Of a DNA stretch of 64,000 bases, positions 59,204 to 64,000 are shown one piece after another. The DNA comes from Ignelater luminosus (taxonomy: Eukaryota; Arthropoda; Insecta; Coleoptera; Elateridae), in contig VTPC01090621.1 in the NCBI GenBank assembly GCA_011009095.1, forward strand, positions 42,847 to 106,846, written 5' to 3'. Numbering within the stretch: the first letter of the stretch is position 1; every line of letters begins with the position of its first letter. The translations under genes and the position numbers were made by a program. The notes under the pieces are model-generated. The model made no database searches. It was not told the DNA's origin and saw nothing but the letters and a program-made list of their open reading frames with translations.

Positions 59204-62200
59204 GGTTTGGCCTTTTTTGTGGGCTAAATCACATTGGTCATATTCAGGATGTAGTCATACAAGGTTATTAGCAGCTAATAGTTTGAGGAATCCGATAAGG
59301 ATATCTTGCAAGAAAATAACGATCATGGCGAACTGCGATGGTTCAAAGGTGGTCGAAATTCTATTTTCTGGAATGCGTAGACGTCTGGACCGAACCAGGC
59401 TCATATTATGTTGGGTCTCGCCTCGATGCGATAATTTGTTCCGGAAATATGTCAAAGAACCAACTTCTCATAATAAGGCAAAAAATAATCAAATTGTATT
59501 TGCACCAGTCTCGTTTAGAGATTTATTCCTGATACATATTCGAATATTATGGTGATCGATAAATATCTGGACGGTCGACTTTTGTTTCTCAGTAAGAAAC
59601 TTTTGCATGAGCAAATCATTTGAAAGTCTATTGATTTACAAATCATTTTGCTAGACCTATAGATGTATGCCTAGGTAGAACAAAACCACTTAATGCCATC
59701 TTTCGAAAATTCAGTTACGATTCTACTAACAGACACCTATAGATAGGAGTTTGATCAAGAATGGATAGGTAGATAGCCTTGTGATCCCTAAAGACAACGT
59801 CCACGAGGTCACAATATCCTGAAAATTCATTAACTGGTTCTCGAGATACAGTAGTTTGAAATTTGAATTTAGCCAACTTTGGCCTTCTCGGGTTCCGTTC
59901 CTATAGGAAAAGAGTAAATGGGGTAGGTAATAGTTACATGATAGTTTTCATACACAAAGTCACTAGTTAGTCCTATCCACCGAAGTTGGAAAGTTGGAAA
60001 GTTATTTTGTTCTTATTTAGTCAGTATCAATTGCCAGAGATGGAAAGCCGCATTGACGACTCATCGTCAATCTATTGTACATATAAAAAGATGCTGAAAT
60101 TATTAGTCAAAAAGAGAAACAAAAACAAAAAAGGGCATTTTTAGATCTGCGTTAGAACTAGTGCAATAGTATCTTTAAATAGTTAACATGTTGATCAAAT
60201 GGTCTTTTTGCAAGCCATATAACTTTGCAAGTAAATTTAGTAACTGAACGCTTTTGCAATTTTCTTCTTTTTGGGGTGTATTTAATTGTTAACTACGTTT
60301 GGTATTTATAAAAGTTTGAAGAACCAGCTGCAGTACCGTAAGCGTTGAGATGATATGGTGACGTTAATTCTTTACTTTTGAAGTCAAATCAATTCTAATT
60401 ACAAGAATAAAGAAGATAAAATGGATAAAACTCATTAAAATGCTGATCTTCGATAATGGAAAATCGCTAGAAAGAAGAAGCTATGTAAAGTATTCCATAA
60501 CACGTAGACAATTGGGAAACGCTGAGCAAGACTCTTTGAGGTGTGAAATGGTCATTTATAGGCATTGCTCTATAGCAAAAAGACCTTTGATATTCAAAAA
60601 TGAGTTCTTTCATTTCACTAGGATTTTATTGATAAAACTTACACAACATTAAATATGAATCAAATCAACGAAAACGCAAAGTATAGGAAAGCAAACATTG
60701 AAGAAGGTTACGTGCAGAACCAGCAAGGTAGAGAATTCAAACAAGTTATTGTTAAGTAATTAATAGGCAGAATCTCCTCACTTCAATAGCAAATCTTCTT
60801 ACTTAGAAAAACCTTGCTGTTTAAAGGAAAAAAATTGTTTCCAATAAATTCGATTCACGAAACGAAATTTTACGTCACGATCTGACTTCATATTGATGAT
60901 GCATGGATTAGTCCAGATTTAAAACAAATCAACATCAATGAATACTACTATTGTAAGAACACCACTTTATGATCACTGTGCTAACGTTAAGATACCTATA
61001 CAAGCCGCTAGCATACAACTCAACTTTCAGTTATATTTTATTTTGTAATCTTACATAACCTTGATCAACTTGCACAAAAGTGCCAATATGTCCAAAGCAA
61101 TGTTTTTAAGGATAAATCTTCAATGACTGTAGGTGTTGATAAATGTACGAATGCTTCTCGTTGTGAAACGCAGTAATGTGTGAATCCCGTGAAATGCAGT
61201 GCACTCCTTGCGGAATCACTTCATTTCTAGCGATTCAATTTCAACCAAAGTTTGAAAGACGTTAAGGCTTACAATAAAACACATTACGTATTTTACTTGG
61301 AAATGATTTTTCAAATTAAAAATGGGACCAGTTCAAATAAATATTAAAATAAGAAATGTGAGCTAAAATAAATTTTACCATTAGCAATGCAATTAGCTTA
61401 ATGTTTTGTAATATCAGAACTAGGTTATACTGACCTATACAATATGTAGCTACTCGAATTTAATATTTGAACACAAACTTTAATTTACATTGTACTTTTA
61501 ATAATTAAATGTTGATTTTAAGTAAATAAATCGATTTTACAAATCGTTAGTACCTTCTACATTTTTAATTCTGGATTGCTTTACGATTATTTATCAATAA
61601 CGCAATTTTATAGCGTTATAGCCCAACAATCAACAAATTAATAATATTGTCGCAAACTATTGTTAAGGAATGTTAGAAGAAGATTTATTTAAGAAACATT
61701 CTTTTCATGGATCTCGTCAAGCTACAAATATCTAAATTAGAAATCAATATTAACTATGTTACCATGTATACAAATAAGTTATTTTAAGTAGAAGTAATCA
61801 AATTAACTAAAACGAATTTGCATGGTGTATCCCATCACCTGTTTAAACCGGATACATTTTCAAAAAAAGCTTCTAATCTAATTACGTATTGATTTAAAAG
61901 CTTTCTAAAATCTTAGAACCTTTTACTCACGTACTTTTCTTGTAACATTTTAAAAGTCTCTTCGCTTCTTTGACTTCTACGTTTCCGCAATATCATCAGG
62001 ATACATTTTTATTAATTAATGGCGAATATTAAGAGACAACTAATTGTGGGTTCTACTGAATTTACCGCATACCGCGAGCATTCCTTTTTCTTTCTCGATA
62101 TGTTAAATATTGTAATCAATCTCCTTAATTATAAATGCGAACACATTCAAGTAAAAGTTGATGAATTAGTTTAAAATTTTTAATTTATTACCATCGATAT

Positions 62201-64000
62201 TATCTGGGTAGACCTCGAGGACCTCCTTCGAGGTGAAAGGACACACACAAGTGGGCTACCAACATACGCTATTAAAGTAGTGCAACTACTTGTCAATCGA
62301 CCTGTTACACTTCAAACTTTTAGATGATTTTTTCCGGTTAACAAACCAAGACCTTTCTCCGGTCTGTTTATCATCGAAAATAGCGAGAGAGATTTGAAAC
62401 CTTTTAATATATCTAGAAAAATTTAATCCGAATGGCTTATTAAATTAGCAATATTTAAAACGTTTAGTGGACTGACCTCGTTAATAACTTCATTTCAGGT
62501 TTTATTTATTTATTTTTCAAAAAAGTCATAGTAAGAACAGGTTTTGAAATGATCTGAACTCTGCTATAGATCTGTTCCCACATACTTTTTACTTTTCTAA
62601 AAATAAAACTCGTAAGATAAAATCTACCTCTCGTCTACATCAAGTGTATAAATTTGAGCTTTGGCATCTTGGTTTTAAGTAAAATCAATCGCATGTTTCG
62701 CGGGAATGAGAAAAAGCGCATAACAAATCGTAAATCTTTTTGAAAACTTCAAAAGAAAAAATATGTTAATAGCGGATTTTTTAATTTATTCTAACTTCGT
62801 TTCAAACGGCACTTTAAGAGCTTTTTTTTTTAATATTGACGAACTTCTTCTAGCTACTTAACCCTTTGGTTCCCAGACTTCGTTTTTTATTTAGTTAGAT
62901 TTGTTAGTAAATTTTACAAGAAAATTTTATTAGCTACAAGTTGCAACTGATTAGGTAACATATTACAAGATTTTTTTATGATGCGGAATGTATCCAAAAG
63001 AAAATAAAAAATATGTGGGGAAACTCAGATAAAAATAAGTATTTTTGGAACTATTTTTGTATTTATAATTACGTATATTTATTTAAACAAAAATGTTAAT
63101 TAGTTTTCATAGATTCTTGGCTCAATGACGTCAATCAAAAACAAAACAGCTCTTTATTACTTTAGCAATGTTAATCGAATTTAGGAATAATTGAGTGATC
63201 GCATTCACATATATAAGTAGTTCTTTGAATTATTTCAGTTATACACATGATTAGTAAATGTGTAACACTTTCGCTGTGGGTGAATTCGGTAGTTCAAACT
63301 AACCAACTTAATAGCGGTTTGCGGAAAAGAATTTTGCAAATTTTACCACATACTGAATTATTATTGCCTTGACACTATTTCACATAAGTGTGTTAACCGC
63401 ATTATTACGATCATCTTCCACTACTTGCATTGGTTATAACTTGAAAATGAAACGATGACTATTATCATAAGTGGTTTTCAAGATATTGCACTGATTGAGA
63501 AATATTAGGTACGTCCAGGAATAAAAATAATGTCATATTTATAGAGAATTAAAAATTCATCACAGAGGTAAATAAAACTGAAATTGATCAGTTTTTATAG
63601 AGATTATCATTATGAAAAAACAACTATAATGGAAAAATGAAAAAGAGGTGACTAACATGGTTGGCAAATAGAAAGAAATAAATGCAATCTTAAAAAAAAG
63701 TAAATATAAAGATTCATGACTGAAGGACTTCGAAACTAACCTTATAGAAAACAGCGTCAGGAATATACTATTTTAGATCTATCGTTCTGCGATTCCATCC
63801 AAATTCGATTATGAAGCTGTGGGCTGTGGTATGTAATTCGGTATGTAAATCGTTACTCATTACTACAGAACAGATTCGTAGAAAAGATCTTTTTTATTAA
63901 TTATTTCGAGCATGAACGAAAACCGAGTTATAAACTCGTTTCTATAAAAAGTAAATCATTTGGCACCCCTTTTTACTTTTCCCAAGTTGCTAAATTACTA
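59204..64000. other. AT-rich, no gene recognised
   Basis: Short frames only. A small hairpin (ACCTCGA ... TCGAGGT) lies at about 62212-62235 in a GC-richer patch that continues to about 62400. Confidence 0.25.

Overview
This is AT-rich eukaryotic DNA, almost certainly from an insect. The signs are small introns (60 nt in the clearest case) with consensus GT-AG sites, and a transposon set typical of insects: an irritans-type mariner, Tc1-like elements, a PIF/Harbinger element and Jockey-like non-LTR retrotransposons. The order cannot be fixed from the sequence; a beetle is possible but unproven. No bacterial, plasmid or CRISPR content is seen.

Host genes are few and only partly inside the window. 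(1) The 3' part of a minus-strand gene at 3865-4777 encodes a linker-histone-like winged helix (H15) followed by a very basic tail; a 60-nt intron leads to an acidic last exon. (2) The last coding exon of a minus-strand SAM-domain gene at 12584-12820 most resembles vertebrate SAMD11/SAMD7. Its upstream exons were not found and probably lie across long introns. (3) Weaker signals may be 5' ends of genes: a plus-strand promoter-like stretch at about 17.28-17.66 kb with two strong splice donors and paired E-boxes, a minus-strand signal-peptide exon at 21022-21135, and GC-rich islands at 22.4 and 49.5 kb.

Most recognisable content is transposon-derived, and three nested insertions can be read to the base. 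At 2-2862 an unclassified repeat gene is split by a Tc1/mariner-superfamily element (652-2328). At 6.1-9.7 kb a decayed Jockey-like retrotransposon is split by a complete mariner (6685-7977) with an intact 349-codon transposase. At 35.5-39.1 kb a Tc1-like transposase is split by a 2.67-kb Harbinger element (36148-38817) that still carries remnants of both its transposase and its MADF-type accessory gene, interleaved on opposite strands.

Other repeats are a Tc1 relic (14.26-14.98 kb), LINE fragments (32.6 and 46.1-46.8 kb), a 980-bp terminal-inverted-repeat element (44331-45310), a fold-back element with arms of about 235 bp (58256-59203) and a possible hAT-type MITE (13.15-13.44 kb). The long stretches between these, notably 22.6-32.6, 39.1-44.3 and 59.2-64.0 kb, look like intronic or intergenic AT-rich DNA. 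I found no convincing new system. The most rewarding items are the possibly competent mariner, the interleaved Harbinger genes and the H15 protein.
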